DNA of 16,393 nt. Source: Chloroflexota bacterium. Its GTDB lineage: Bacteria; Chloroflexota; UBA6077; CF-72. The position numbers and the translations under genes were made by a program. Numbering within the stretch: the stretch's first letter is position 1; each line of letters opens with the position of its first letter. The notes below the pieces were generated by a model that worked only from the letters and a program-made list of their open reading frames with translations, searched no databases and had not been told where the DNA came from. Location of the stretch: NCBI GenBank assembly GCA_019247135.1, contig JAFAPL010000964.1:1-16393 (forward strand), in the 5' to 3' direction. Below, piece by piece: positions 6,703-14,009 of the stretch.

Positions 6703-6801
6703 CTTAACAAATAAAGGACGAACAGAAGGAAGTACGGGCGACCTGGTGGCAGCTGGCCACAGGGCGGAGGATGAAGCCCGTCGAGGAGGAACACCAACCC
6801 T
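6703..6801 (+). promoter_or_regulatory. structured rpsO leader, candidate S15 autoregulatory RNA
   Basis: The leader folds simply: ACGGGC (6734-6739) pairs with GCCCGT (6776-6781), enclosing a hairpin CCT-G-GTGGC / AGCTG loop / GCCAC-AGG (6742-6763) and a purine-rich unpaired strand GCGGAGGATGAA (6764-6775). A competing stem, GGGC (6762-6765) with GCCC (6776-6779), shares the same 3' strand, so the RNA could switch. The ribosome-binding site AGGAGG (6784-6789) follows the outer stem at once. Ribosomal protein S15 represses its own mRNA through different leader folds in several phyla, so autoregulation is the likely use. This exact fold does not match a class I know. Confidence 0.5.
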
Positions 6802-7071
6802 ATGGCCCTTGCTGAGGCCGAGCGAGCCGCGACGATCGAACGTCACCGGCTCCATGACAGTGACACCGGCTCAGCCGATGTCCAGATTGCGTTGCTGACC
6901 AGGCGTATCAATTCGCTGGCCGAGCATCTGCGCAGCAATCAGCACGACAACCATTCGCGTCGCGGACTGCTCAAGATGGTTGGTCGCCGTCGCAGGCTTT
7001 TGAATTACCTGTCGCGGACGGAGCACGACCGTTACCTGAAGCTGATCGCCGAGTTGGGATTGCGTCGCTGA
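6802..7071 (+). CDS. rpsO: 30S ribosomal protein S15, 89 aa
   Basis: S15 binds the central domain of 16S rRNA early in 30S assembly. The sequence is full length and typical: [19 protein letters not shown] (18-36), [20 protein letters not shown] (37-56), the RNA-binding [19 protein letters not shown] (58-76) and the end [12 protein letters not shown]. The AGGAGG site lies 12 bases before the ATG, a rather wide spacing that also occurs at pnp. The gene heads a cluster with pnp, a classical bacterial pairing, and is preceded by a structured leader. It is followed by three hairpins in the 161-base gap to pnp. Confidence 0.98.
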   Translation: MALAEAERAATIERHRLHDSDTGSADVQIALLTRRINSLAEHLRSNQHDNHSRRGLLKMVGRRRRLLNYLSRTEHDRYLKLIAELGLRR

Positions 7072-7080
7072 GGCCGCAGA

Positions 7081-7131
7081 GCGTATCCGCCTCAGTGTCC
7101 GCGCATACGCAGCCCGTGGGTTGGACCCACG
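7081..7131 (+). other. two hairpins after rpsO
   Basis: GCGTATCCGC (7081-7090) pairs with GCGCATACGC (7101-7110), ten positions with one C-C mismatch and a 10-base loop. Directly after it CGTGGGT (7115-7121) pairs with ACCCACG (7125-7131) around a TGG loop. Neither is followed by a T-run, so these look like mRNA-stabilising or RNase-processing structures in the rpsO-pnp spacer and not terminators. Confidence 0.5.
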
Positions 7132-7169
7132 CGAAGCTGCTCATCCTTACCAGAGCTGTTGAGAATTTT

Positions 7170-7214
7170 GCGCCCGGGCGGCTGCGTGAACGGCCCCCGG
7201 GCGCTTGTTGTATT
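7170..7214 (+). terminator. terminator-like hairpin between rpsO and pnp (possible attenuator)
   Basis: GCGCCCGGG (7170-7178) pairs perfectly with CCCGGGCGC (7196-7204), and the loop can add three pairs (GGC/GCC). The stem is followed by TTGTTGTATT (7205-7214), a T-rich but broken tail. This should give partial termination, placed two bases before the pnp ribosome-binding site AGGAG (7216-7220). In E. coli the same gap has a leaky rpsO terminator and an RNase III hairpin that PNPase uses to control its own mRNA. Confidence 0.6.
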
Positions 7215-7232
7215 CAGGAGTGATACATACCG

Positions 7233-9608
7233 GTGGCAGTCCACAAACTTAACGTCGAAATCGGCGGTCGTACCCTCACCCTCGAAACCGGTCGCCTGGC
7301 CGGCCTGGCCGACGGCGCCGTCCTCGTCACATACGGCGAGTCCGCCTTGCTCGGTACCGCTGTTTCCTCGGTCGAGCCTCGCGAAGGCATCGACTTTTTC
7401 CCACTCACCGTCGAATACGAAGAGCGCATGTACGCCGCCGGTAAGATCCCGGGTGGCTTCATCAAGCGCGAAGGTCGCCCCGGCGAACAGGCCATTTTGA
7501 CCGCGCGCCTGACCGATCGACCGATCCGCCCACTCTTCCCGAAGTACTACCGCAACGACGTCCAGATCGTGAACCTGGTCGTCTCGGCCGACCAGGTCAA
7601 CGACCCAGCGGTCCTCAGCATCATCGGCGCCAGTTCGGCTCTGCACCTGTCGAGCATTCCCTTCGACGGCCCGGTTGGCGCCGTCAAGATGGGGTACATC
7701 GACGGCAAGTTCATCGTGAACCCGACCATGCGGGAGATGTACGACGAGTCCGAGCTCGACATGACGGTCGCGGGCACACGCGACGCGGTGTTGATGGTTG
7801 AGGCGGGTGCGTACGAGTTGCCGGAAGATCTGGTCCTCGAAGCCATCATGACCGGCCACCGCGCGATGCAGCCGCTGATCGAGGCTCAAGAGGAGCTGCG
7901 CAAGCTGGCTGGCAAACCCAAGCAGATCAGCACGCCCCCGCCCGTCGACGAAGACCTGAAGAAAAAGCTGACCAAGCGCCTCGGAAAACAGCTCGAGGCA
8001 GCCCTGTTCCAGACGGACAAAGGCGGGCGTGAAGACTCCACCCGCGAACTGCGAAAGGAAGTCACCGCCGAGTTCGTCGAAAACGGTTACGACGGAAAAG
8101 AAGTCGGTCGACTCTTCGAATCCCTGGAAAAGGACCTGGTGCGCACCAAGATCCTCAAGGATGGCCAGCGACCAGATGGCCGCGGGATGAAGGACATCCG
8201 GCCGATCAGTATCGAGGTCGGCGTCTTGCCCCGCGCGCACGGCTCTGGCCTGTTCACCCGTGGTCAAACCCAGATCCTGAGCGTCGCGACGCTGGGCACC
8301 GAAGCAGACGAGCAGACCCTCGACTCGATCGGTCTCGACGAGCCCAAGCGGTACATGCATCACTACAACTTCCCGCCGTTCAGTGTTGGCGAGGCGCGAC
8401 CCATGCGTGGTCAGAGCCGACGCGACATCGGCCACGGTGCACTCGCCGAACGCGCGCTGGTTGCCGTCCTGCCCGAGGAAGACGAGTTCCCATACGTGAT
8501 CCGCGTTGTCTCGGACACGCTGAGCTCGAACGGTTCTTCCTCCATGGCTTCGGCGTGCGGCAGCTCGCTCGCGTTGCTGGATGCTGGTGTTCCGCTGCGA
8601 GCAGCCGTCGGCGGTGTGGCGATGGGCCTGGTGACCCAGGACGGGTCCGCCAAAGGCAAGTACGCCATTTTGACCGACATCCAGGGCGTGGAAGACGCCC
8701 TCGGCGACATGGATTTCAAAGTCACCGGCACACGCGAGGGTGTCACGGCGATTCAGATGGACATCAAGGTTGCCGGCCTGACCCAGGAGATCCTCGAGAA
8801 GGCGCTCGCGCAGGCGCGCGAGGGTCGGCTGTTCATCCTCGACAAGATGGACGCGGTGATCGCGACGCCACGCACCGAAGTCTCACGCTTCGCACCACGC
8901 ATCACGACCATCAAGATCAACCCCGACAAGATTCGCGACATCATCGGTCCTGGCGGCAAGATGATTCGAAAGATCACCGAAGAGACCAAGACCACCATCG
9001 ACATCCAGGACGATGGCAGTGTCAACATCGGTTCCAACAACGCCGAGAACACGCAGAAGGCCGTCGAGTGGATCAAGTCGCTCACCCGCGAGGTCGAGGC
9101 CGGGGAGATCTACACGGGCAAGGTCACGCGTATCCTGCCGTTCGGAGCGTTCGTCGAGATCCTGCCAGGCAAGGAAGGCCTGGTCCACATCTCGGAACTG
9201 GCCAACTATCGTGTGCCGAGCGTGGAGGATGTCGTCAAGATCGGCGACGAGCTGCAGGTGCTGGTCACGGAGATCGATCGCCAGGGCCGCATCAACCTCT
9301 CGCGCCGCGCGTTGCTCGAACCGTCGGAAGGCGAGGAGCCTCAGAACGGCGAAGCTGAAGCGCAGGAACGCCGGCCGCGACCGTTCAACGAACGTCGTGG
9401 ACGTGATCGTGGTGATCGTGGTGATCGCGGTGACCGTGGCGGCCACAACGGCAGTCATCGCGAGCGGACGCCGCGCGCCGAATCGGGTGACGAAGCGGCG
9501 CCAGCCGCACCTCGACGTCCACGGCCGGCCCGCAACAGCGACCGACCGCGCGGGTCAGCCACCGGCCGTCGAGCGAGCATGCACCGCGGCAACGACGACC
9601 CCGAATAG
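7233..9608 (+). CDS. pnp: polyribonucleotide nucleotidyltransferase (PNPase), 791 aa
   Basis: PNPase degrades RNA 3' to 5' with phosphate and works in mRNA turnover in the cytoplasm. Two RNase PH-like domains are present: the first from [20 protein letters not shown] (about 12-31), the second from [13 protein letters not shown] (about 311) with [41 protein letters not shown] and [13 protein letters not shown], which hold the catalytic residues. A KH domain (559-600, [12 protein letters not shown]) and an S1 domain (about 624-695, [15 protein letters not shown] and [10 protein letters not shown]) follow. The last 90 residues (about 702-791) are a disordered Arg/Gly-rich tail with repeated DRG units, an extension absent from E. 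coli PNPase. The GTG start has AGGAG 12 bases upstream. The stop is 12 bases before dapB. Confidence 0.98.
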   Translation: MAVHKLNVEIGGRTLTLETGRLAGLADGAVLVTYGESALLGTAVSSVEPREGIDFFPLTVEYEERMYAAGKIPGGFIKREGRPGEQAILTARLTDRPIRPLFPKYYRNDVQIVNLVVSADQVNDPAVLSIIGASSALHLSSIPFDGPVGAVKMGYIDGKFIVNPTMREMYDESELDMTVAGTRDAVLMVEAGAYELPEDLVLEAIMTGHRAMQPLIEAQEELRKLAGKPKQISTPPPVDEDLKKKLTKRLGKQLEAALFQTDKGGREDSTRELRKEVTAEFVENGYDGKEVGRLFESLEKDLVRTKILKDGQRPDGRGMKDIRPISIEVGVLPRAHGSGLFTRGQTQILSVATLGTEADEQTLDSIGLDEPKRYMHHYNFPPFSVGEARPMRGQSRRDIGHGALAERALVAVLPEEDEFPYVIRVVSDTLSSNGSSSMASACGSSLALLDAGVPLRAAVGGVAMGLVTQDGSAKGKYAILTDIQGVEDALGDMDFKVTGTREGVTAIQMDIKVAGLTQEILEKALAQAREGRLFILDKMDAVIATPRTEVSRFAPRITTIKINPDKIRDIIGPGGKMIRKITEETKTTIDIQDDGSVNIGSNNAENTQKAVEWIKSLTREVEAGEIYTGKVTRILPFGAFVEILPGKEGLVHISELANYRVPSVEDVVKIGDELQVLVTEIDRQGRINLSRRALLEPSEGEEPQNGEAEAQERRPRPFNERRGRDRGDRGDRGDRGGHNGSHRERTPRAESGDEAAPAAPRRPRPARNSDRPRGSATGRRASMHRGNDDPE
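9402..9437 (+). repeat. 9-base tandem repeats in the pnp tail (about 4 units)
   Basis: CGTGATCGT, GGTGATCGT, GGTGATCGC and GGTGACCGT follow one another at 9402-9437 and encode Arg-Asp-Arg / Gly-Asp-Arg units of the PNPase RG-rich tail. Repeats of this kind change copy number by slippage, always in frame. Confidence 0.8.
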
Positions 9609-9620
9609 CGGAGCGGCCGC

Positions 9621-10358
9621 ATGACGCGCGTCATCGTCGCGGGCGCAACCGGGCGTGTGGGGCGCGTCATGCTCGAGCTCCTGCCTGCTCAGGGTGTCGA
9701 CGTGGTGGGCGGATTCGGCTCTTCGAACGCGCTGGCCGAGCTACAACGGCTCGCGCCAGAAGCCGATGCTCTGGTGGATTTCACCACCGGCCAGGCGGCG
9801 CCGGAGCTGCTGCTGAGAGCGGCGGAGCTCGGGCTGCATGTCGTGAGCGGCACCAGTGGAGTCTCGGGGCAGGCTCTCGACGAACTTGACGCCAGGCTGA
9901 AAGAAAAAGAGCGCGGCGGCGTGTGGGCCGCCAACTTCGCGATCGGCGCGATCCTGATGATGCACTTCGCCAGCATCGCCGCGCCCTTCATGGACTCGGC
10001 CGAAGTCATCGAGCTTCACCACGACAAGAAGGTGGACGCTCCCTCCGGTACCGCCGTCCAGACAGCCAGAGATATGCGCAGCGCGCGCGGCAGCGACCTG
10101 CCGGATCCGCAGGTCGAACGCTGGACCTTGCCCGGTGCGCGCGGCGCCGAGCAGGGTGGCGTGCGCATCCACAGCGTGCGCTTGCCGGGCTTCAACGCCC
10201 ACCAGGAAGTGCTGTTCGGCTCGTTAGGACAGATTCTGACGATCCGTCACGACGCGCTCGGCCGCGAGGCGTACGTGCCTGGCGTTGTCCTGGCGCTCAA
10301 CGAAGCCCCGAAGCGAACAGGCCTCGTGCGCGGGCTGGCTACACTCATGGGCCTGTAG
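9621..10358 (+). CDS. dapB: 4-hydroxy-tetrahydrodipicolinate reductase DapB, 245 aa
   Basis: DapB reduces 4-hydroxy-tetrahydrodipicolinate with NAD(P)H in the diaminopimelate/lysine pathway. The Rossmann motif VAGATGRVGRVM (6-17), VDFTTGQAAPE (52-62), VVSGTSG (74-80), the substrate-binding ELHHDKKVDAPSGTA (131-145, with the catalytic H133 and K137 positions) and the C-terminal GVRIHSVRLPGFNAHQEVLF block are all present. Length is at the short end but complete. The ATG has GCGGAG seven bases upstream and lies 12 bases after pnp. The two other genes of the DapA-DapB-Asd branch follow directly, so these enzymes are made together. Confidence 0.97.
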   Translation: MTRVIVAGATGRVGRVMLELLPAQGVDVVGGFGSSNALAELQRLAPEADALVDFTTGQAAPELLLRAAELGLHVVSGTSGVSGQALDELDARLKEKERGGVWAANFAIGAILMMHFASIAAPFMDSAEVIELHHDKKVDAPSGTAVQTARDMRSARGSDLPDPQVERWTLPGARGAEQGGVRIHSVRLPGFNAHQEVLFGSLGQILTIRHDALGREAYVPGVVLALNEAPKRTGLVRGLATLMGL

Positions 10359-10363
10359 TACTC

Positions 10364-11428
10364 ATGACTTTCTCCATCGGTGTTGTCGGCGCGACGGGCC
10401 AGGTCGGCCGCGAGTTCCTGCGGATCGTCGAAGAAGGCGATCGCCCCGATCTGCCGATCGGGAGCCTGCGCCTGTTCGCGTCAGAACGCAGCGCCGGCAA
10501 GCGCCTCAACGTCCGCGGTCAGGAGCACGTGATCGAGCTCGCCAGACCCGACCCGCGGCTGTTCGAGGGCCTGGACTTCGTGCTCAGCGCGATCGGCGAC
10601 GAGCACGCAAAGATCTTTTCACCGGCCATTGCGAAAGCAGGCGCCGTGAACGTCGACAAATCCAACGCCTGGCGCATGGACCCCTCCGTCCCGCTGGTCG
10701 TACCCGAGGTCAACCCGCACGCCGCGCGGGAACACCGCGGCATCATCGCCGGACCAAACTGCTCGACGACCCAGATGGTTGTGGCCCTGTGGCCGATCCA
10801 TCGCGTCAACCCCATCGAGCGCATCATCGCGGATACGTACCAGGCTGTCTCCGGCACCGGCTGGCGTGCCGTCGACGAGCTCAACGAGCAGCTCGGGAAT
10901 GCCGCCGCGAGTAGACCGGTCGAGCACCAGGTCTATCCGCATCGAATCCTGGGCAACGTCATTCCCGAGATCGGTGGACTCAAGAACGACGGGCTGTACA
11001 GCGAAGAGCGCAAGATGATCGACGAGACGCGCAAGATCTTTTCAGCACCAGACTTGCGGATTTCGGCGACGTGTGTCCGCGTGCCGGTCGCGATCGGCCA
11101 CGCCGAGGCCGTCCACGTCGAATTGGAACGTGAGATGTCCGCCCAGGAGGCCCGCGAGATCCTCCGCACCGCCGAGGGCGTCGAGGTGATCGACGACCCG
11201 CGCAGCTCGAGCTACCCCATGCCGCTGCACGTTGCGGGCAAGGATCCCGTGTATGTGGGCCGAATTCGTAACGACCCGTCCCATCCGCGCGGGCTTGCCC
11301 TGTGGATCGTCGGTGATAATCTTCGAAAAGGCGCGGCCTTGAACGCGATCCAGGTCTTCGAGCTTGTCGCACGCGAGGGTTGGTACGCGAAGAACGCGCC
11401 TGCAACTCGGCAGGAGGTGCACGCATGA
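10364..11428 (+). CDS. asd: aspartate-semialdehyde dehydrogenase, 354 aa
   Basis: Asd reduces aspartyl phosphate with NADPH to aspartate semialdehyde, the branch point to lysine/DAP, threonine and methionine. The NADP motif VVGATGQVGREFL (7-19), PNCSTTQMV (131-139) with catalytic Cys133, QAVSGTGWRAVDEL, the substrate-binding RVPVAIGHAEAV with its His, and the C-terminal GDNLRKGAALNAIQV are visible. The ATG at 10364 is chosen because the NADP motif begins four residues later; it lies five bases after dapB without a clear ribosome-binding site, so coupling is likely. The stop overlaps the dapA start (ATGA). The usual NSSAFRMD block reads KSNAWRMD here, a mild variant. Confidence 0.97.
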   Translation: MTFSIGVVGATGQVGREFLRIVEEGDRPDLPIGSLRLFASERSAGKRLNVRGQEHVIELARPDPRLFEGLDFVLSAIGDEHAKIFSPAIAKAGAVNVDKSNAWRMDPSVPLVVPEVNPHAAREHRGIIAGPNCSTTQMVVALWPIHRVNPIERIIADTYQAVSGTGWRAVDELNEQLGNAAASRPVEHQVYPHRILGNVIPEIGGLKNDGLYSEERKMIDETRKIFSAPDLRISATCVRVPVAIGHAEAVHVELEREMSAQEAREILRTAEGVEVIDDPRSSSYPMPLHVAGKDPVYVGRIRNDPSHPRGLALWIVGDNLRKGAALNAIQVFELVAREGWYAKNAPATRQEVHA

Positions 11429-12339
11429 CGCAGCCATTTGGACGCCTGCTCACGGCGATGGCCACTCCGTTCGACGCTTCGGACGGTTCGCTGGACCTCG
11501 ACCAGGCCAAGCGTCTGGCGTCGGCGCTGCTCGACTCCGGAAGCGAAGGCCTGGTGGTGTGCGGTACCACGGGTGAGTCGCCGGTCCTCAGCAACAAAGA
11601 AAAGCTGGCCTTGCTCGAGGCGGCCGTCGAAGTCGCTCACGCGCGTGGTGCGCCCGTGATCGCTGGCACGACGACGTACAACACCGCCGAGAGCATCGAG
11701 CTCTCGCGTGAGGCGGCGCATCTCGGCGTGGACGGGATCCTCGGCACGATTCCCTACTACAACAACCCACCGCAAGAGGGCCTGTTCCAGCATTTCCGGG
11801 CGATTGCGCGGGCGGTTGATCTGCCCGTCATCCTCTACAACATCCCGTCGCGCTCGCCGCGCAACATGGAAGCGAGCACGACGCTAAGACTCGCGCGAGA
11901 AGTGTCGAACATCGTCGGCGTCAAAGAGGCAAGCGCGAATTTCAAGCAGATTGGCGAGATCATCCGCGATGCGCCGGACGGCTTCCGCGTGTGGAGCGGC
12001 AACGACGGTGACATCATCACGATCCTGGCGCTCGGCGGCTACGGTATCGTCTCGGTTGCCTCACACCTGGTCGGCAGGCAGATCGCCGAGTTGATCGACT
12101 CGTTCGTACGCGGCGACGTGGCGCGCGCGGCTGAACTTCACCATCGGCTGATGCCGCTTGTGGATGCGCTGTTCGTGACCAGTAGTCCGATTCCGCTGAA
12201 GTATGCGCTCGGCAAGGTGGGCATGCCCGTCGGCGGGACAAGGTTGCCGCTGGTGCCGATCGATCCGCGCAGTCAGCAGGTGATGGACGCGGCGCTCGCG
12301 GCGGCGCGGATTGACCTGCCGGTGGCGCTGCCGGCGTAG
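11425..12339 (+). CDS. dapA: 4-hydroxy-tetrahydrodipicolinate synthase DapA, 304 aa
   Basis: DapA condenses pyruvate and aspartate semialdehyde, the first committed step to DAP and lysine. It is a TIM-barrel aldolase with VVCGTTGESPVL (44-55), PYYNNPPQEGLFQHFRAIA (110-128), LPVILYNIPSR with Tyr138 and Arg143, and IVGVKEAS with the Schiff-base Lys167. Length is normal. The ATG at 11425 has a strong AGGAGG seven bases upstream, located inside the asd end, and overlaps the asd stop by four bases. The pathway order dapB-asd-dapA ends the cluster. No terminator is evident after the stop; the promoter of the next small gene follows at once. Confidence 0.97.
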   Translation: MTQPFGRLLTAMATPFDASDGSLDLDQAKRLASALLDSGSEGLVVCGTTGESPVLSNKEKLALLEAAVEVAHARGAPVIAGTTTYNTAESIELSREAAHLGVDGILGTIPYYNNPPQEGLFQHFRAIARAVDLPVILYNIPSRSPRNMEASTTLRLAREVSNIVGVKEASANFKQIGEIIRDAPDGFRVWSGNDGDIITILALGGYGIVSVASHLVGRQIAELIDSFVRGDVARAAELHHRLMPLVDALFVTSSPIPLKYALGKVGMPVGGTRLPLVPIDPRSQQVMDAALAAARIDLPVALPA

Positions 12340-12355
12340 GCTCAGAAAAACGTTT

Positions 12356-12364
12356 TGGTAAACT
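12356..12364 (+). promoter_or_regulatory. extended -10 box (TGG-TAAACT) of the zinc-ribbon gene, leaderless
   Basis: TAAACT at 12359-12364, preceded by TGG, ends eight bases before the ATG at 12373. Transcription would start next to the start codon and no Shine-Dalgarno sequence is present, which fits a leaderless message. Confidence 0.45.
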
Positions 12365-12372
12365 CGCACCCA

Positions 12373-12552
12373 ATGAGTACGCAGAAATACGCCGACAAGG
12401 ACCTGCGCTGCGCTTGGTGCGGAGAGGGCTTCGTCTTTTCGGCGGGCGAGCAGGAGCTGTATCAACTACGTGGGATCAGTGATCCGCCCAGCCACTGTCC
12501 GAACTGCACCCGCGGCCGTGTCGTTTCGATCGGCCGCCAGAGCAGACGCTAA
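12373..12552 (+). CDS. small zinc-ribbon protein, 59 aa
   Basis: The protein has two Cys pairs, C-A-W-C (about 14-17) and C-P-N-C (about 42-45), around a conserved core GEGFVFSAGEQELYQLRG. This is the pattern of the probable zinc-ribbon domain family (zf-trcl type: L-C-x-x-CG-x-x-F-x-F-(S/T)-AGEQ-x-x-(F/Y)), small proteins widespread in Chloroflexota and Cyanobacteria with no known function. A basic tail (GRQSRR) may touch nucleic acid. The start at 12373 is set by a TAAACT box just upstream; an in-frame ATG at 12355 lies within that box and is unlikely. It could also be read through from dapA, 33 bases upstream. Confidence 0.8.
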   Translation: MSTQKYADKDLRCAWCGEGFVFSAGEQELYQLRGISDPPSHCPNCTRGRVVSIGRQSRR

Positions 12553-12565
12553 CTTTCGCTCGCTC

Positions 12566-12713
12566 TCCGAGGGGTGTAAGGGGCTCCGTCCCTTGTATAT
12601 CCCCTGATATACGACCCCTCAGAATGCGAACGGCAACATCTCGAGGGGTCAAGGGGCTCCGCCCCTTGAATATCCTCTGGTAGCTTGCCCGCTCAAAACG
12701 CGAACAGCAACAT
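12566..12713. repeat. two diverged copies of a 73-74 base palindromic unit
   Basis: Copy A (about 12566-12639) and copy B (about 12640-12713) share the order GAGGGGT, AAGGGGCTCCG, CCCTTG-ATATCC and CGAAC-GCAACAT, offset by 73-74 bases. Copy A folds as a compact three-way junction: outer stem GAGGGGT (12569-12575) with ACCCCTC (12614-12620), hairpin AAGGG/CCCTT (12578-12594) and hairpin GTATATC/GATATAC (12595-12612). In copy B only the GGGG hairpin is kept. Copy B ends with the last seven codons of the glycerate kinase gene, and copy A carries a diverged copy of that coding end (12619-12639). The whole 12553-12692 gap is explained by these copies. Confidence 0.7.
12650..12668. terminator. perfect 8-bp hairpin between convergent genes
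   Basis: CAAGGGGC (12650-12657) and GCCCCTTG (12661-12668) pair around a TCC loop. It lies between the ends of the zinc-ribbon gene (plus) and the glycerate kinase gene (minus) and could stop transcription from both sides, although neither side has a good T-run. Confidence 0.5.
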
Positions 12714-14009
12714 GAGGTCGTTGACGTTCGTGTTCGTCGGGCCTGTCTTGATCAGATCGCCCAGAGCATCGAAGAACGAATAGCTGTCATTCGAGGCGAG
12801 CGCCTGAGCAGCATCCAAGCCTGCCGCGCGTGCGCGCGCGAGCGTTGTTCCGTCAACCCACGCCCCCGCGGCATCGGTCGGACCGTCGCTGCCGTCAGTC
12901 CCGACCGAAGCCAGGAGCACGTCCGGCACGCCGTCGAGCGCGAACGCCGCCGCGAGTGCAAGCTCCTGGTTGCGGCCACCGGTGCCCTGTCCACGCACGG
13001 TGACCGTGGTCTCCCCGCCGAGCACAAGGCAGCACGGGCGCGGCGCGGGATGACCGCTGGCGTGGACCTCGCGCAAGAACGCCGCGAGAACTGGGGCAAC
13101 CGAGCGCGCCTCTCCCTCGATGAACGTCGACAGCACCATGCTCTGCATGCCCAGCCGCGCTGCCTCGCCGGCGGCCGCTTCGCAGGCCAGGAGGTTGCTG
13201 CCAACCACGACGGCCTGCGTGCGCTCGAATAACGGATCGCCAGGCTTCGGCGTTTCCCCCAACTCGCCCGCCAGTCCGGCACGCACGCGATTCGCAACGA
13301 CGGACGGAATGGACGACCAGAGCTCGTAGCGCTCGAGCACGGCAGCAGCGTCGGCCCAGGTAGACGAATCGGGCACCGTCGGCCCAGAGGCGATGGAATC
13401 CAGCGGATTGCCGACGACGTCGCTCAGGACAAGTGTCACCACGCGCGCCGGCGATGCGAGCCGGGCCAGACCCCCGCCTTTCACGAGGTCCAGGTGCTTG
13501 CGCAGCACGTTGATCTCGTTGATCGCGGCACCGCTGCGCAACAAGGCGTGCGTGGTCTGCTGCAAGTCGCCCAGTGAGATGCCATTTGATGGCAGCGACA
13601 GCAACGCCGAGCCGCCGCCCGAGATCACGCAGACGACAAGGTCCTGTTCGTCGGTCGCCTCGAGCAGCTCCGCAATCTGGCGCGTTGCATCGACGCCTGC
13701 CTGGTCCGGCACCGGATGAGCGGCTTCGAGGATGCGCACCTTTTGCGTTGGCGTGGTGTGGCCGTAGCGCACGACCACGCAGCCTTCCACCTCCAGCGTG
13801 CCGTTCAGTGCTTCCTCGACCGCGGCTGCCATCGGGGCCGATGCCTTGCCTGCTCCGACGATCACTGCGCGGCGAAACTTCCTCGACTCGTACTCGCGGT
13901 CGGCAACCTTCAGCATGCCGTGTGACAGGCCGAAAGAGCGGTGCACGGCCGCGGCCGGCTCGACCGCCGTCAGCGCGGCCCGAAGAACGTTATCGAGCTC
14001 CGGTCTCAC
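12693..14009 (-). CDS. glycerate 2-kinase (DUF4147/MOFRL family), 438 aa
   Basis: The enzyme phosphorylates glycerate with ATP to 2-phosphoglycerate, feeding products of the serine, glyoxylate or tartrate routes into glycolysis. The N-terminal domain shows VIVGAGKASAPMAAAVEE (about 49-66), VCVISGGGSALLSLP (about 130-144) and VLSDVVGNPLDSIASGPTVPD (about 193-213). The C-terminal MOFRL domain shows LVLGGETTVTVRGQGTGGRNQE and SVGTDGSDGPTDAAGAWVD. Full length. Older annotations call this family hydroxypyruvate reductase (TtuD). The GTG at 14009 overlaps the end of glgC by 20 bases, so the two are cotranscribed and translation is probably coupled. Its last codons are duplicated in the repeat that follows the gene. 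Confidence 0.9.
   Translation of the reverse strand: MRPELDNVLRAALTAVEPAAAVHRSFGLSHGMLKVADREYESRKFRRAVIVGAGKASAPMAAAVEEALNGTLEVEGCVVVRYGHTTPTQKVRILEAAHPVPDQAGVDATRQIAELLEATDEQDLVVCVISGGGSALLSLPSNGISLGDLQQTTHALLRSGAAINEINVLRKHLDLVKGGGLARLASPARVVTLVLSDVVGNPLDSIASGPTVPDSSTWADAAAVLERYELWSSIPSVVANRVRAGLAGELGETPKPGDPLFERTQAVVVGSNLLACEAAAGEAARLGMQSMVLSTFIEGEARSVAPVLAAFLREVHASGHPAPRPCCLVLGGETTVTVRGQGTGGRNQELALAAAFALDGVPDVLLASVGTDGSDGPTDAAGAWVDGTTLARARAAGLDAAQALASNDSYSFFDALGDLIKTGPTNTNVNDLMLLFAF

Noticed and set aside
6771..6815. Possible 14-codon upstream ORF (GGAGG directly followed by ATG) in the rpsO leader
   Set aside because: The GGAGG abuts the ATG with no spacer, so it cannot act as its ribosome-binding site, and the segment is better explained as the unpaired strand of the leader fold.
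5911..6855. Minus-strand open frame opposite thiE and the rpsO promoter
   Set aside because: It is antisense to a certain thiE and crosses the rpsO leader; the Arg/Ala/Gly-rich translation is typical of a shadow frame.
7092..8435. Long open frame antisense to pnp
   Set aside because: It lies wholly opposite the conserved RNase PH domains of pnp, and its translation has no recognisable motif. Antisense frames stay open in GC-rich coding sequence because of codon bias.
9609..9620. Lysine riboswitch before dapB
   Set aside because: The pnp-dapB gap is only 12 bases, far too short for the L-box aptamer, and the sequence before it is pnp coding sequence.
12553..12692. CRISPR-like repeat at the convergent junction
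   Set aside because: Only two copies exist, they are contiguous without a spacer of different sequence, they have diverged, and one includes a gene end. This is a tandem palindromic duplication.
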